A stretch of 64,000 bases of DNA from the NCBI GenBank assembly GCA_016802295.1, contig JAESIW010000124.1:1-64000 (forward strand), read 5' to 3'. This document shows, piece by piece, positions 10,484-22,799 of this stretch (position 1 is the first letter of the stretch; every line of letters starts with the position of its first letter). Source of the DNA: Brachionus rotundiformis (Eukaryota > Rotifera > Eurotatoria > Ploima > Brachionidae). The notes beneath the pieces are model-generated. The model saw nothing but the letters and a program-made list of their open reading frames with translations. It was not told where the DNA came from and ran no database searches. A program made the position numbers and the translations under genes.

Positions 10484-13400
10484 TCATTTAATTTTAGTCA
10501 AAAGTCCATTAGTGGCATCAATTGTTTGATTAATGGTAAGACAATCACCAAATTTGATGCCATATCCATGCCTTAAGCCATTAGGATTCGAAGGGCTTAC
10601 AAAGTCTAGGTCAGGCTCTTTTCTCAGGCACTTATCAATGTCCACTCCACTGAAGAACGCCACAGACTTGAAAATATAATTTTTCTATAATTTTTATTTA
10701 TAAATATTCTAATTTATTACCATTGGCAAATCATCAAAGCCCATGTTATATGCAAATACCGCTCTTGTGTACAAATTGGTCAAGTTTAATGCCAGTGCAG
10801 CTCTGTACCTTAAACAATAAATTGATGGCAAATATTTTCTCCATTGGTCAGTCTTACTCGTCACCCTCTTTGACAATGTATCTGATCTCGTCATGAATGC
10901 TTATGGAAAATCTAGCTTGTATGTCATATTCTTCAATAAGCCAGTTCATACAAACCAACATTATGTGAAGGTAGTCAACAGCTGAACTTTGAACCACCCA
11001 GTTTATCCTTGATGTAATGAACTAAATTTTTGACAAATATTTACTAATCTGCTTATTAAATAATATGTGAAACAAACATTGGTGTCAACCACTTCTGGTT
11101 CAAGAGCTTGACTAATCCGGGCCTTTAAGACTGGCGTTTTTGGGTGCTCTGATACCGCTATCTTTTCCAATTTGTTAAACATTTCAGACTCAGTGCCTCC
11201 AGTCCATTTGCCAGCATTAACATCTTCATCAACATCACCTGTCAACTCATTTAGCTGTTTGGACAACTGCTCATCCTGGATACAATTTTTCTTTGCCTTG
11301 TTTCGAACGCCTTTTGTTTCAGCGTAAAGTTTGAAAGCTTTAATGGAAGCTTCTTTTTCGCTTAGCTTGGGATTGAATTGCATCAAAAGCTTTTGAGCAA
11401 ACTTTTTTCCAGCGCCGTAAATACGGCCATAATTAAACACTTTTGCTTGATCTCGGCTAATTCCAATTAGTGAGGCAGTCTTACTATGCATGTCCGTACC
11501 ATCTGATTTTTTTCCCTGGAGATTCATCTTAAACAAATCAAATTACTCAAATAGCATACTTTGGCAAATACCAAGCTTTTAATTTTAGCTGAACAAGCAA
11601 TTAATTATTATTTTTCTTTCATTTACCGTAATGCCTTGCCCCCTAATGCATTGCACTTTAAACCAGAATTCTTGATTTTAATGCTGCATTTAACCCACTT
11701 TTTTTTCCAGATACGCTGCGACTAAAAATGCTGCAGTTAATGTCAAAATTTTGGTAAAAATGCCGCATTAAATACGTAAAAAATATGTAAAAATAATCAA
11801 AATTAAAAAATAAAAAAAATTAAAATTAATAATAAAAAATTTTTATTATTTTTTACATATTTAATGCGGCATTTTTATCAAAATTTTGACATTAACTGCA
11901 GCATTTTTAGTCGCAGCGTATCTGGAAAAAAAAGTGGGTTTAATGCATACATTAAAATCAAGAATTCTGGTAATAAGTGCCGCATTAGGGGGCAAGGCAT
12001 TACGGTATTTTAAATAAATTCTAATTCTTAAACATTTTTGATTTATAATTAATTTTTTATTAATTAAATAACCACTTTTGTGGTACTAAGATCCTTAAAA
12101 TTAACTTCTGGTAAACTTGTTTTGAAAAAAAGATAGGTTACTGAATGAAACGAAAATTAGCGTTACCCATCCGAGAGGAGTTGAGCCGTGTATTTTATAC
12201 TCCGAGTCTCCCAAAGTTGCTGCTATCCAGAGCTCTTGTGAGTCCACGTCCGCACCGACCAGATAAAAACCATCCGGCGACTGGATCATCGCTTTCAATT
12301 CACTGCCAATACGGTCTTTCTGATATTCACCAATGTTAAAGATTAAATTGTTGGCAAGATTAATTTATATTATACCGAGTAGTTGGTGGCAGTTAACCAT
12401 GTGGGCTCAACAGCGCGTCTTGTCACTGTGCCACTGACCACTGAAATTGGCAGAATAGCTCCGGTATTATCATCGAGATAAATAGCTTTTTGATCTCTTA
12501 ATAAAATTTAAATTTTTTATGCTATTTGTTTATATTATAAAAATTAATAGACAATATTCTTAAAATAATTATTTAAAAAAATTGGTCTTAAAAATCCAGT
12601 CAGGTCTCATAAACAAAATTTTAATGAAAAAATTTAAGTAAAACAAGTGCACTCAACAAGCATTAGAAATGCCTGTGGCAGCTGAAGAGACTCAGTTTAT
12701 GGTTAATAAAGAGCTTTGAGCAAACACGAGAACCCTATTTTTGTGAAGATTGTGGTAAATTAATGAAAAATGCCAGAGGACTAAAATAATATATATAATT
12801 GACTTTAAAAATTTTATCTTTGGAATATTTGGTCACGTAAATAAAAACTAAACTGGATATTAATTTTAAAATTGGTCACATATCCAGCAAGAGCCAAAAC
12901 TTTAAATTTAAGTTTGCTTAAAAGATGATGCAGTTAATAATTATCTTTTAATTAAGCTTAAGTAAATGTAATTATCATTCGTTGTCTTATTTTTAAAGAG
13001 ATTAACTTAACTACTTGAATAAAGCTTAAAAAATAATATTTTATTTTAATACTACTTCTTATACTTCTTACACCGATCTAAAAAGATCTAAAAAGACCGA
13101 TCAAAATCAACATGTCCCAATTTAGTCAGTTTTCTTAATAAGCAGTTTTCCCAATTATCTTTCAATATCATTTAGATTTGGTATTTATTAGTGGAAATAA
13201 ACTAAATGAACTAGACACAAGACAAAATTTATTAATTAAAAGAGCACTGGGAATCAAGAAATTTTCAAAAATAAGACCTCTGATATAAACCTTGCACTTA
13301 GAGATGGTTGAACAACTTTACATGAGACACAAGGTATTCTTTTTAAAGCAATTAAAAAATAGCTCAGTTTGTTGGAATATCTTGACTTTCCTTCGCGATA

Positions 13401-16400
13401 ACTATAGAAAGTTTGATCAGAAAAATACCTCCTTTTGCAAACAACTAAATAATATGGAGAAAAAAACTCATATTGATGTAATGGACTATAGTTTGAAGAC
13501 TTCTCTAGCAATAATTGATCATTTATTTATCGAAGAAAATCATGGTCTAGTTGATTCAATTAAATTTATTGTGGCCAAAATCAAATTAAATATGGAATTA
13601 AACTTAGCTTGCTTTAAATTTTATGACTTAAATTTTATGATTAAATGATCTTTAAGCGATAGATTTTTATAAATAATTATGTTTTTTTTCTTCTTTTTAT
13701 TTCTTTTAAATTTATATATACTTTAGTTTGTCAATGGGACTTAAACTCAAACTTAAATAAATAAATAAATACCCATCATTTACACTTTGCTTATCATTTG
13801 TTACATTTTAAAATTACTATTGAATTAATGCTGAAAATCTTGTTATTAATTTTTTACTTTAGAATTTTATCTTATATAAATAGTAAAATTAGCTTGGTAA
13901 AAAGTTAACAAATTATTTTTTTGAAAATTTAATATTCAAGACCATTCTTTATAAGCTTAATTTTTTTGTAGCGATTATAAAATGAAAATTAGAAAATTGT
14001 CAGTGGTGATACTTGATTCGTTTTTGGTTCATTTCCCAATAGGATATCTGAGTGTGAATTTTAAGAGCTAGACCGGCAGCTTTTTCCGGTATTGAGCTGA
14101 TAACTCCTTGGTTTATTTTGGACAAGAATGACTTGGCTAATGGATTGCCAACATTAAATTTTTCTCCATCCTTAAATTTAAAAAAGATCAAATCAAGTTT
14201 ATAAATCAACAATCACGTTTACCTTATGAGGAATTTTCTGAAAAACATAACTTGTTTGACCAATGGTCACTTTTTTTTCATCCATCTTTTTTTTCTTAAC
14301 TTTCTGGTCTTCGATAAACTTAGCTAAAAATTCTCCAAAATTAACAGCCTCTTTTCAATTAACAATTTACCATAATTGCTCTCTTCGACCAGGTATCCCC
14401 AGGCATATTTGCTCAAATAATGGACCGGATGACTGTTCCAAGTGAGCCTGAGAAGATAGGGTGTAGACCTAGTCTTGGTTGAAATCAAACTTGGTCCAGG
14501 CTCCCAGTTGTCTTCATTAAACTTGGAGCACAGATCACGGTACCAGCTTTAAAAAAAAAGATATCTAATTATCTATTTTTTTTTGAAAAATTATATAGTT
14601 GGAAGGTATTAGACAAACAGCCTACTTTGGATAGCCACATAAATTTGGTATGTTCTTTGGAATAAATTCAGATGTGTTAAGAGCCAATTTTGTTTTGTTA
14701 CCAACATTCAACCATTTCAAATTGTCTTCTATCTTGATATTTTATAAAAATTTCCTATTAAGCATACCAATTGAGAAACTATACTTCTTTTTTTAACTTT
14801 TGACTTGAATTTTTGTAGAAAATATTTTTGGTAAAATCATTTTTTACCACATTTAAAAAATTTTTATTCATTGTTTCGGCGTGGTCAGAATTTATTTTTA
14901 GTTTTTTTGACATGGTGAAGGGTCTTGTGGTCCAGTCAAGTTGGGACAACCAAGGATCATGTCTAAGCAAAATGTTTTAATTTATATAGACAGATAAAAA
15001 TAATTGTACTCTTGTTGATGCTTGAATTTACAGGCCTCATTGGCCGAGCGCACTAGTAGCTTTTTGAGCAAATTCTCAGAGTCTTTGAAAGCAGAATCAC
15101 AGCTGTGAATGTACTTGTTCCAGTTTTTGTTCACCGGCAAATACATGGTGCTCATTTCTAGCATTCCGGCCAGTGTAGCGGGATGCTCGAATCGCTCCAA
15201 AAACAGTGTCAATAGTTGGGAAAAGACTTCAAATGTAGCTTTGGTGTCGGTGCCGCAATAGCTCATCAGATTCTTGTGGCAAAGATTTTTTAATTTTTAT
15301 TGATTTTTTAATATTTTATTTTTAACTATTATTAAATAAAAAAAAATTTTTTTATCAATTTAATCAATTAATAAATTATTTACTTAACCAAACTTTTAAA
15401 TAACAAGATCTTTAACAAAACCTAATTTTAAACTCGTAGTATCCTGGCTACTTTTTTTGAAATTAGAATGTGATATTTTTTGGTAAATCAAAATTGGAGC
15501 TTGGAACCCATACAAGCGCAGTGAAAGGGGAAAAAATTTAAAGAAATAAAGACATGGACTTGGACAGTTTGGTGGTACTAGAAATGGACAACCACGAATT
15601 GAAAGACAGCTTGTATTATTTCTTTTTCACAAATGGCACAGCCAGGTCCTAGAATGCCCTTGAATTGGCAAAAACATGCATAAACTATTTGGATTTTAGG
15701 AAGATCAGTATTAACAAAGTATTAAGTAAAGAAAGTGAAAATACTGAAGGAGGCTGTAAAAGCAGACCCTACTAGAGTCAATATTACTACCAATACTGCT
15801 AACTTGATTACATTTTTGGTCATACCAATATTTAGTTTACAACTGATAACTAAAACTGTAAATAAAATGAAATTATCAATCGAATAATAATAATCTTTTT
15901 TAATGGTATGGAAAAAAGATTGCAATTTTAATAACTAATCCATTTTATCATATATTTTAAAATTAATAGAATTTAGCACTGACTTTTTACCATAAAAATA
16001 TGTTTCTGCTGAATAAGTTTGGCAAAAAAATTAAAAAAAATATTTAAAACATTTAGAAAAAAAAATTAAATTAATTTTTAACTAAATTTAATTATTATAA
16101 ATAATTTCTAAAAGATTTATAAATATTTATTGACCAATTTCAAGCCTTACCTGAAACTCATTAATTATATCTTCTGGCTCGCCATTGACAAACAAATTTC
16201 GGCTTTCTTTGTCCATTTTAATTTTTGAATCAGAGCAATAAAATTTATGGACATCTTTGAGATTGTTCAAAGAGCCCATTGTTCGCCATAGACAGCCCTA
16301 GAGATCAAATTAAGACTTAAGCTTTTATTATTAGATAGGCAAATACAGGACGAGCACTCCGATTAAAATCGTCACTGTCCGCGTCTGAAAGACTTGGCTG

Positions 16401-17262
16401 GCCTCTATTGTTCAAAACAGCATCCCTTTGTTCATGTGTAAAGCCCGAACAAGCTATGTGCAAGCTCATGGTGTCCAAAAAACGTAAGGCACTTTTCTTA
16501 AAAAGTAGAGTCTTTTTCCTCTTAAACAAAAACCTACTTCCAGATAATACTGTTGCTTGATGAAGGACCGGTCAAAGCCAACATTGTGTCCAATGACTAT
16601 TCTCTTGCGTGTCTTACGCTTTTTAGCCTCTTCGCTTTCCAAAGGTATCAAGTCATTTAAATGCAAGCTTTTTACATATTTGAAGTCATTTTTGACCAAT
16701 CGCTCACTACACCATGAGTACCAAGCATTGGTGGACACAGCAGTGGCCATTACGGGCATGTTTTGATATTTTACCAGACACTCTACATCAAAAACAAGCG
16801 CATCCTCTTCTGGAAAATCAACCCGCGTTGTTTTACCAGTCACTGGATCATATCTTGAATAATATGGCAAATTTTTCATTTATTTTTAGCATAAATTTTC
16901 AAGTACTTGGTCCATCCTGGCTGAAAATTGAAGTGTGCTGGAATTTGAGGAAGAGGTTGATTTGAGAAAAAATTCAAAATTCTCAAATATGATTTGATTT
17001 GATCATGAGCTATGTTAAAAACGTGTTCGTCCACATTCCGGCCAAGTAGCTTGGGAAGTTCAATTTTTTCATGAGCGCTTGCCACCGGAGTAGATGGACT
17101 ATTGGCAGGTAGTTTTTTTGGGTCCAAAAGCTCAAAATTAATCAAGGTAGTTAGAATTTTTTGTTCTGTGTCCGGACAGATCCGGTTGTGTCGATTGAAC
17201 AGGTACTTTCTTAAATTCGGATTGAGCATCCGAATGCCTAGATTATTTACATTGGAGCTCAT
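10484..17262 (-). CDS. POLG: mitochondrial DNA polymerase gamma catalytic subunit
   Basis: Family A polymerase that replicates and proofreads mitochondrial DNA. About 15 exons; placed exactly are 16907-17262 (start), 16538-16853, top 16496, 16151-16297, 15010-15272, top 14962, bottom 14013, top 12496, bottom 12167 and top 11527; the stop is 10484-10486. The exonuclease domain shows ALVFDVE (Exo I), IVIGHNVGFDRSFI (Exo II) and YCGTDTKATFEVF (Exo III). A spacer with HDPWLSQLDW, GPSLIST and WGYLVEE follows. The polymerase domain shows motif A GADVDSQELWIAA, motif B RDQAKVFNYGRIYGAG and motif C SISIHDEIRYIV. The C-terminus includes FAYNMGFDDLPMV and GYGIKFGDCLTINQTID. All catalytic acids are present and no stops break the exons. 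Introns are mostly about 50 nt, but 15273-16150, 12497-14012 and 11528-12166 are large. The linker before the thumb/palm joint looks shorter than in vertebrate enzymes. Confidence 0.95.
11624..12007. mobile_element. 380-bp palindromic MITE with TA target duplication, in a POLG intron
   Basis: The element (11626-12005) starts CCGTAATGCCTTGCCCCC and ends with its exact reverse complement. Long inverted arms continue inward for about 170 bases, including the shared block around GCTGCAGTTAATGTCAAAA, to an A+T-rich centre. It is flanked by TA on both sides, the target typical of Tc1/mariner-type insertion. It has no coding capacity. It lies wholly in the 639-nt intron (11528-12166) between the motif A and motif B exons. 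Confidence 0.85.
13165..13780 (+). mobile_element. 5'-truncated LINE, RT C-terminus and 3' tail, antisense in a POLG intron
   Basis: Plus-strand reading begins FDLVFISGNKLNELDTRQ and LIKRALGIKKF, the usual C-terminal region of a CR1/Jockey-like reverse transcriptase. After one stop it continues as an open 118-residue stretch (13292-13648). The 3' UTR ends in TCAATGGGACTTAAACT and a TAAA-type tail (13759-13773). The same 3' end occurs at 58430-58495. It sits in the 1.5-kb POLG intron 12497-14012, opposite to the gene. A zinc-finger-like reading near 12740 (FCEDCGKLMKNARGL) may belong to a separate element fragment. Confidence 0.65.
15553..15770 (+). pseudogene. decayed coding-like segment inside a POLG intron, function unknown
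   Basis: This is a comparatively G+C-rich island in the 878-nt intron 15273-16150. The plus strand starts ATG and reads DLDSLVVLEMDNHELKDS, then NALELAKTCINYLDFRK after one TAG, then a second stop. The codon character looks like a former gene or a retrocopy. I do not recognise the protein, and chance cannot be excluded. Confidence 0.25.
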
Positions 17263-17279
17263 TATAATTTAAAAATTTT

Positions 17280-20200
17280 TTTTTTTCAATTTTTAATTTA
17301 ATTAGAAAAGTTTGGCTTGCAATAAAATTAGTCTTAAAAAAGCAAATGCCAGTCATCTTTAAATAAAATTTTAAAAATAAGCTCTAAATAAAGTTGGTGA
17401 AGGGAAAAAAAGAGACTGACTGAGTGAATAGAGACTGACTCCTAACCACATATTTTCAAATATCTAAATAACTCTATTTAAATTTTCATGTAAAAATGAA
17501 GAGTCAAGAGGATGTGAATAGAAAAATACATCAAGAAGCATGTTAGTTAATTTCCAATTTCTTATTAACAAACTGAACTGGTACATTAATTGAATCGATT
17601 CAATAAATTCGAAAATTAATGAACCAAATTCTTTTATATTTTTCAAACAGATACCTCATCATGATCTTTTCCCTTATTGTCTTTCGACATGGTAAAATAT
17701 TTTTGCTGTTTAGACCATTTAAAGATCTTTTAAAATTAAAATCATAAAACCCGACTTCGCATGAGGGTTCCTTGTACCTAACTTGCTTAAGGAAGAGACG
17801 GAAATGTCATAAAAATTATAAAGCCTATAACTTTAACCTTTAATCTATTTAACGCAAATTTATAAATCATTTTGGTAGTAATTATTCTTGTTCAACAAAT
17901 TATTAAGCGGTTTTTTCAATCTAAACGGTCTTGTAATTATCCATTTCTAACCCGTTCGCCCTGATAAAACTTTTAACCCTAACGACGTTTTTCAATTTAA
18001 GAATACCCGAAACCTCAAAATCCAATGAGGATGATAAGAACCAACTGATACCAAGAAAAACACAGTATAGATTACCGAGTGCTCAAGAGAAAACGAAGAC
18101 TAGAAAGAAATTAAAATTAAAGCGGCAACCCTAAATTCAAAAACCACAAAGACAACTCAGTTATTAGATTTTCAACTGTTCAAGTGAAAAAAGGATACTT
18201 TCTGCAACTTGAAGAAGTAATAAATCAATCATGAATCAAAGTTTAAAATTAGGGTTTAATACATGCGTTAGACCTAAGTCAAGACAAGCATGTTTTGCTG
18301 TGCGTGCATTAGATTATAATTAATGCGTTTTGGCGCATTTCATCTTTCATCTGAATCATTTCGAATTGAGCTAAATGGAATATTATTATTTGCTTGACTT
18401 GTTTCATTAGCTTGAGTTTCATTTATATCAGTCTGTGTTGAGGAGTGAGGTGACTTTTTTGTCTGTTTTCATTTAAATTCTATTCGCTGAATAATTGATC
18501 CTTTAGAACGCCTGTAATATAGGTTTTACATTCTCGAAATTTCGAGCCACTCCAACTTAAAATATGGGATCAAAAATGGTACTAATAAACCAGGAGAAGC
18601 CGGGTTTTTGAAATTTTGAATCGTTAATTTCGAACGCTTTGAGAATTTAATCCCTAACCCTAAACCAAATCTTTCTTTAATTTGATTTTTCAACTCAGAA
18701 AAAGATAATCCGAGGCAAACAATTGTAGGTTGAAAATTTTTTAAATGTTCGATCAATTGCAATATTGAGGGATCAGCCAAACTATGTAGAAAAGCTTTCT
18801 CATTAAATTTATAATCCAGCAACGTATATGAATATTAATGGTTGTACGAATGGTATTAAGTCATAAAATGAAAATAATAAAATTAAATTTTATTTTTAAT
18901 AAAATGAAATAATTTGTTTATAACAAGCCTTATAGACTTGTTGAAATGATAAATTGGGGAATTGTGTCTGAATCTAATTTCTTTTTGGAATCATTTTCGG
19001 CTGATTAAGTTTTGGTATTTAAAAATATAAAATTCTTATATTTCGGTGTTACATTGTTTCACATGTAGAAAAAGATTAGAATATTATTCTTTGAGTCGCT
19101 AATTGATTATCGGCACAAAACGCATTTAGCAGACTTTGAGACAGTGATATTTACATCGTTTTCTTTTATTAAATAAATTTAAAACAAAATTACAAAAAAA
19201 ATGATATTTTAATATTAGATGCTATTTCAGTAAAACCAAGTTTTTAAATTGAATTATTCTTTATAGTCGTTGTTGATGAAGTTGAATTTTCGTAATATTC
19301 TCCATTTTATTTCTATTAAATAATCAGAATTATATTTCTTATCTAGGCTTAAAATTGGATAAAGTTTTTTTTTATCAGTTAGATGAAAATTCAAAGCTTT
19401 TGACAGAGTATTTTACTCAATATTATATATTTAAAGCTTTTATGTATAATTTTTTTTTCAAGTTTTATTTTTAAACATTTTATTAGAAAATCCTTTGCTT
19501 AACTTAGAGGGGAGGATTTTCCTTCAATCCTTTTCGCTCTCAAACAGGAACCACAAACCTGTGAACCGTGCTTTTCTAAATTTTTTATTTAAAGTTTGTT
19601 TTTATATTTGAATTTAGAAAAAAAATATCGGTTAGTAGTTTTAACATTTAATTAAAAAGCGTCATCTTTTAGAAGAAATATGAAAATTTAGTTTTTTGTT
19701 TTAATTAGACTTTTAAATGACTTTTTTAAATTAACTTTTGCCAAAGTCTGCACGGGCATTATTTAAAAAATAATTATGCTGTATAATTGCGATTTGAATG
19801 TTGGTAAGTGATAACATTTAAAAAAAATTTGAAAAAATTTATTTTTTTTTAAAATAAATTTAAATAATATATTTTTCAATCAAAATATTTTATGACTAAA
19901 TTTTAAAATAATATAAAACTTGTATAAAAATGAACATGCCGTCAGCTATCGCTTTTTCAGAGCTGTTTAAGTTCCTTTTCCTTTACTTATTACAAATCTC
20001 CTTACCTTGACATTTTTAAACTTAAAACTAAACCCAGAGGTCAACTTTTTATTACTTGTTGTTAATTTTTTCTTAACTGTATAAATTTCCTGATTACTTT
20101 TGGTCTTACAGGAGACCAATTATCTGACATCTAACTTCATTGGTCACACCTTTTTTTTTACCAAATTTCCTAATTTTTTCGGGGTTAAATTTTTAATGTT

Positions 20201-20500
20201 CCATTCTCTGAGCAGTAAGTTTTATAGCGATGCTTCATAAATGAATCCAACACTTGTTGCAAAATTTTTAAATTAAGACTTTTAAAAATCCATTTAAGTT
20301 AATTAATCAATCTTTAATTAGACAAAAATGATGTGCGTCTTAACTTTTGTGCAAAAAGTTTTTACTGAACTTTTTATTGCCTTTATTTAATTTCAATTTT
20401 TCAGCTAAGTGTAATATCGAATTATCATGTATTTTATATCAATTTGAAGGACAGAGTTAATTTTATTAACAATTGATTTTTATTCAATACATTTCTAAAA
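17280..20500. other. gene-poor stretch, includes repeat copy at 17465-17700
   Basis: Contains the second copy of the 7.9-kb dispersed repeat (17465-17700, minus strand, SHPLDSSFLHENLNR). A 98-residue minus-strand open frame at 18526-18822 has no domain that I recognise and no splice partners. The stretch 17740-18350 has plus-strand Lys/Arg-rich readings with many stops, which look like transposon decay. No gene can be supported. Confidence 0.45.
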
Positions 20501-20515
20501 CAATATTAAATATTT

Positions 20516-22786
20516 TTATGGCTTTGGAGTAATTTCTTTTGAAAATATGCTTTTTAAATAAGTCCTAAATTGCTTATTTAGTAAATAATGTGTAATTATT
20601 AAATAAGAACTAGTGATAATAAAAAACAAATTTCCCAATTCAATAAAATTTTGACAAATTTTCTCCGATTTGTAACAAAAGTTATACTTGACAACCATAT
20701 AAAAGATAAACAAGTTGAAGCTTAGCTCAAAAAATCGTAAAATCATTATAACAAAATTATTCAGCCAAATTTTAAGAGAAGTTGAATTTATTTTCTTCTG
20801 GATTTGATTTAGATAAACTTTTTTGGACTGTTGATTCAAAAATTTGAGCCTGAATTTCTTAGATTTTGTTATCTGTATTTTAAATGTGATTAAAAGATAA
20901 ATATCTGAAATGAATAGCAGAAACCAAACTATTAAGCCATTAAAAAAAATATTGATAATAAATAGAAAAAAGAACTTCTCTTTTTCCATTATTTCAATGT
21001 TTTCTCCATAAATTCCATTGATAACTTTAATATCTTCACTTACTAGCCAATTTCTCATCGGAATTCCATAATAGTCCGGGTCAAACATACCTTCAGTATA
21101 AAAAGCTACTGACGAATTAAGTTTGTCTATATTACTTGCCAACAACATAAGAATAAAGATAAAACAGCATGTCCACTTGGTTTTTTTACTCATCGAATTG
21201 GTCAAACTTTGGTGAATATTAAAAAGTCTTGTTTTTTGGCTAATAGTCCAGCATCTCAGAACAGATATGTAAATGTTAATAATGTTTGATAAAGATTTAA
21301 GAAATCCTGCAGCAAAATCAAAAGCGTATATTTCAAAGTATTGAGCAAAAACGCTCTGGTAAAAACTGGAACAAATTGGACCATTTATGAGAGCGCATGA
21401 ACCGACCAAGTGAACCAGCTGAATTGAACAATATGAGATGTTTACAATTGAGCTGATTATAATAAAGTTAAAAACTTTGACTGGAATTGCATTGGTTTTG
21501 TTCGATGGAAGAAATTTTTTGCATTTTATGCTCACCAAGATTGATATGAGATTGGTCAGTATTGAAATTGTGCCAAATATTATAGAACCAAATAAAGTAA
21601 TGTAGCTAAAAATGGCTCCAATTATTAAATATTCAAGTTTATTTTGAGTTGTGTAATCTTGACCAAACAGGGCTTTAGTTGCTTTAAAAATGTCACAGTT
21701 GTTTTCCCATTTTTCAAACATACAATTGTTTGTCGCAAAGCCCGAGCAAAGGCTTTTGGATATCCAGAAGAGAACACAAGTACAAAATTTGTCATTTAAG
21801 AAAAATACAAATTTAAGTGACTTGAATCTTGGAAATTTGTGGAATATACAAAAGTCTTTGTTTGGAAAGGTGTAGTTGTCCTTGTGGGACAAGTAGATGG
21901 TAACTGATCTTGTCAAATTTTGGTCAAGTGATTCAAATAATTTATAATTGTCATAAAATAGGCTGTGAATTTCAGTATCAGATAGATAAATTAAAGTTAA
22001 ATTTTTGAAGTTAAAAAAAATTTGGCAATCGATTTTTTTTATTTTGCCAGAAATGAAGAGAAAAGTGAGTCTGGGAAAAAATTGGTCATTTAAAAAATCA
22101 TTGGTTAAGCTAATTAAGTGACCATTTAGGAACAATTGCTCTATTTTGGTCTCTATTTTCCGATTTAAATCTACGAATTTTACCTGATTATTGAACACAA
22201 AAGTGTCCGATATTGAGTCAAATTTAACAGTTTTGATTGTCTTATTAAAAAAGATAAGCGGGCATATTCTTGATAGATATTTTACTTTTTCAAAGATGAT
22301 TGAGAAGGTGTTTCTGAATAAGGTAAATTTGGATGATTCAGAAAAGAGACATCTGTCAAAATCGAGCTTGATTTTCGAGTATGTTAATTGTATTTCTGGC
22401 GGAACTAAAAATTTATCAAAAATGCTCAAATTTTTGTCCACAGATCTTATGTTAACAAAATTAAACTTGGAAAAATATTGCCAAAAAAAAAAATCCTCCA
22501 AGTCGCTAATGCTTTGAAATAAGTCATTGGACAAAATAAGGGGACGGCTCGGAGTAAGCTTAAAGTTTATCTGGTCAATATCAGTCTTATTGAATTTTAT
22601 GCAATTTAGCTTAATGGCCGAAAAGGAAACAAAATTTTTGATAAAAATATTGAAATTTTGACCAGATCCGTCGCTTTCTATTGTTTGGAAAATTTTTAAT
22701 TTCGACTTTTGATCGCTGCAATTCGACCAGTTGTACAGGTTGGTTGCAAATGTTTGACCAAAATAAAAAAAAATAATAAAAAACAT
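20516..22786 (-). CDS. seven-transmembrane receptor, intronless, 756 aa, family not recognised
   Basis: Begins with a hydrophobic signal peptide (FFIIFFYFGQTF). A Phe/Asn/Lys-rich extracellular part of about 370 residues follows, with weak leucine-rich-repeat character (for example LTLIYLSDTEIHSLF) and a closing cysteine cluster (CTCVLFWISKSLCSG, then Cys in NNCMF and NNCDIF), like an LRR C-terminal cap. Seven hydrophobic segments come next, starting about residue 385 (AIFSYITLFGSIIFG) and ending FFIITSSYLIITHYLL near the C-terminus. There is no DRY-type or NPxxY motif, so it is not a typical class A GPCR. It is read as one 2271-nt open frame without introns, unlike the other genes here. It could be a lineage-specific chemoreceptor, which is inference. 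Confidence 0.75.
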   Translation of the reverse strand: MFFIIFFYFGQTFATNLYNWSNCSDQKSKLKIFQTIESDGSGQNFNIFIKNFVSFSAIKLNCIKFNKTDIDQINFKLTPSRPLILSNDLFQSISDLEDFFFWQYFSKFNFVNIRSVDKNLSIFDKFLVPPEIQLTYSKIKLDFDRCLFSESSKFTLFRNTFSIIFEKVKYLSRICPLIFFNKTIKTVKFDSISDTFVFNNQVKFVDLNRKIETKIEQLFLNGHLISLTNDFLNDQFFPRLTFLFISGKIKKIDCQIFFNFKNLTLIYLSDTEIHSLFYDNYKLFESLDQNLTRSVTIYLSHKDNYTFPNKDFCIFHKFPRFKSLKFVFFLNDKFCTCVLFWISKSLCSGFATNNCMFEKWENNCDIFKATKALFGQDYTTQNKLEYLIIGAIFSYITLFGSIIFGTISILTNLISILVSIKCKKFLPSNKTNAIPVKVFNFIIISSIVNISYCSIQLVHLVGSCALINGPICSSFYQSVFAQYFEIYAFDFAAGFLKSLSNIINIYISVLRCWTISQKTRLFNIHQSLTNSMSKKTKWTCCFIFILMLLASNIDKLNSSVAFYTEGMFDPDYYGIPMRNWLVSEDIKVINGIYGENIEIMEKEKFFFLFIINIFFNGLIVWFLLFISDIYLLITFKIQITKSKKFRLKFLNQQSKKVYLNQIQKKINSTSLKIWLNNFVIMILRFFELSFNLFIFYMVVKYNFCYKSEKICQNFIELGNLFFIITSSYLIITHYLLNKQFRTYLKSIFSKEITPKP

Positions 22787-22799
22787 TTATATCTTGTAG

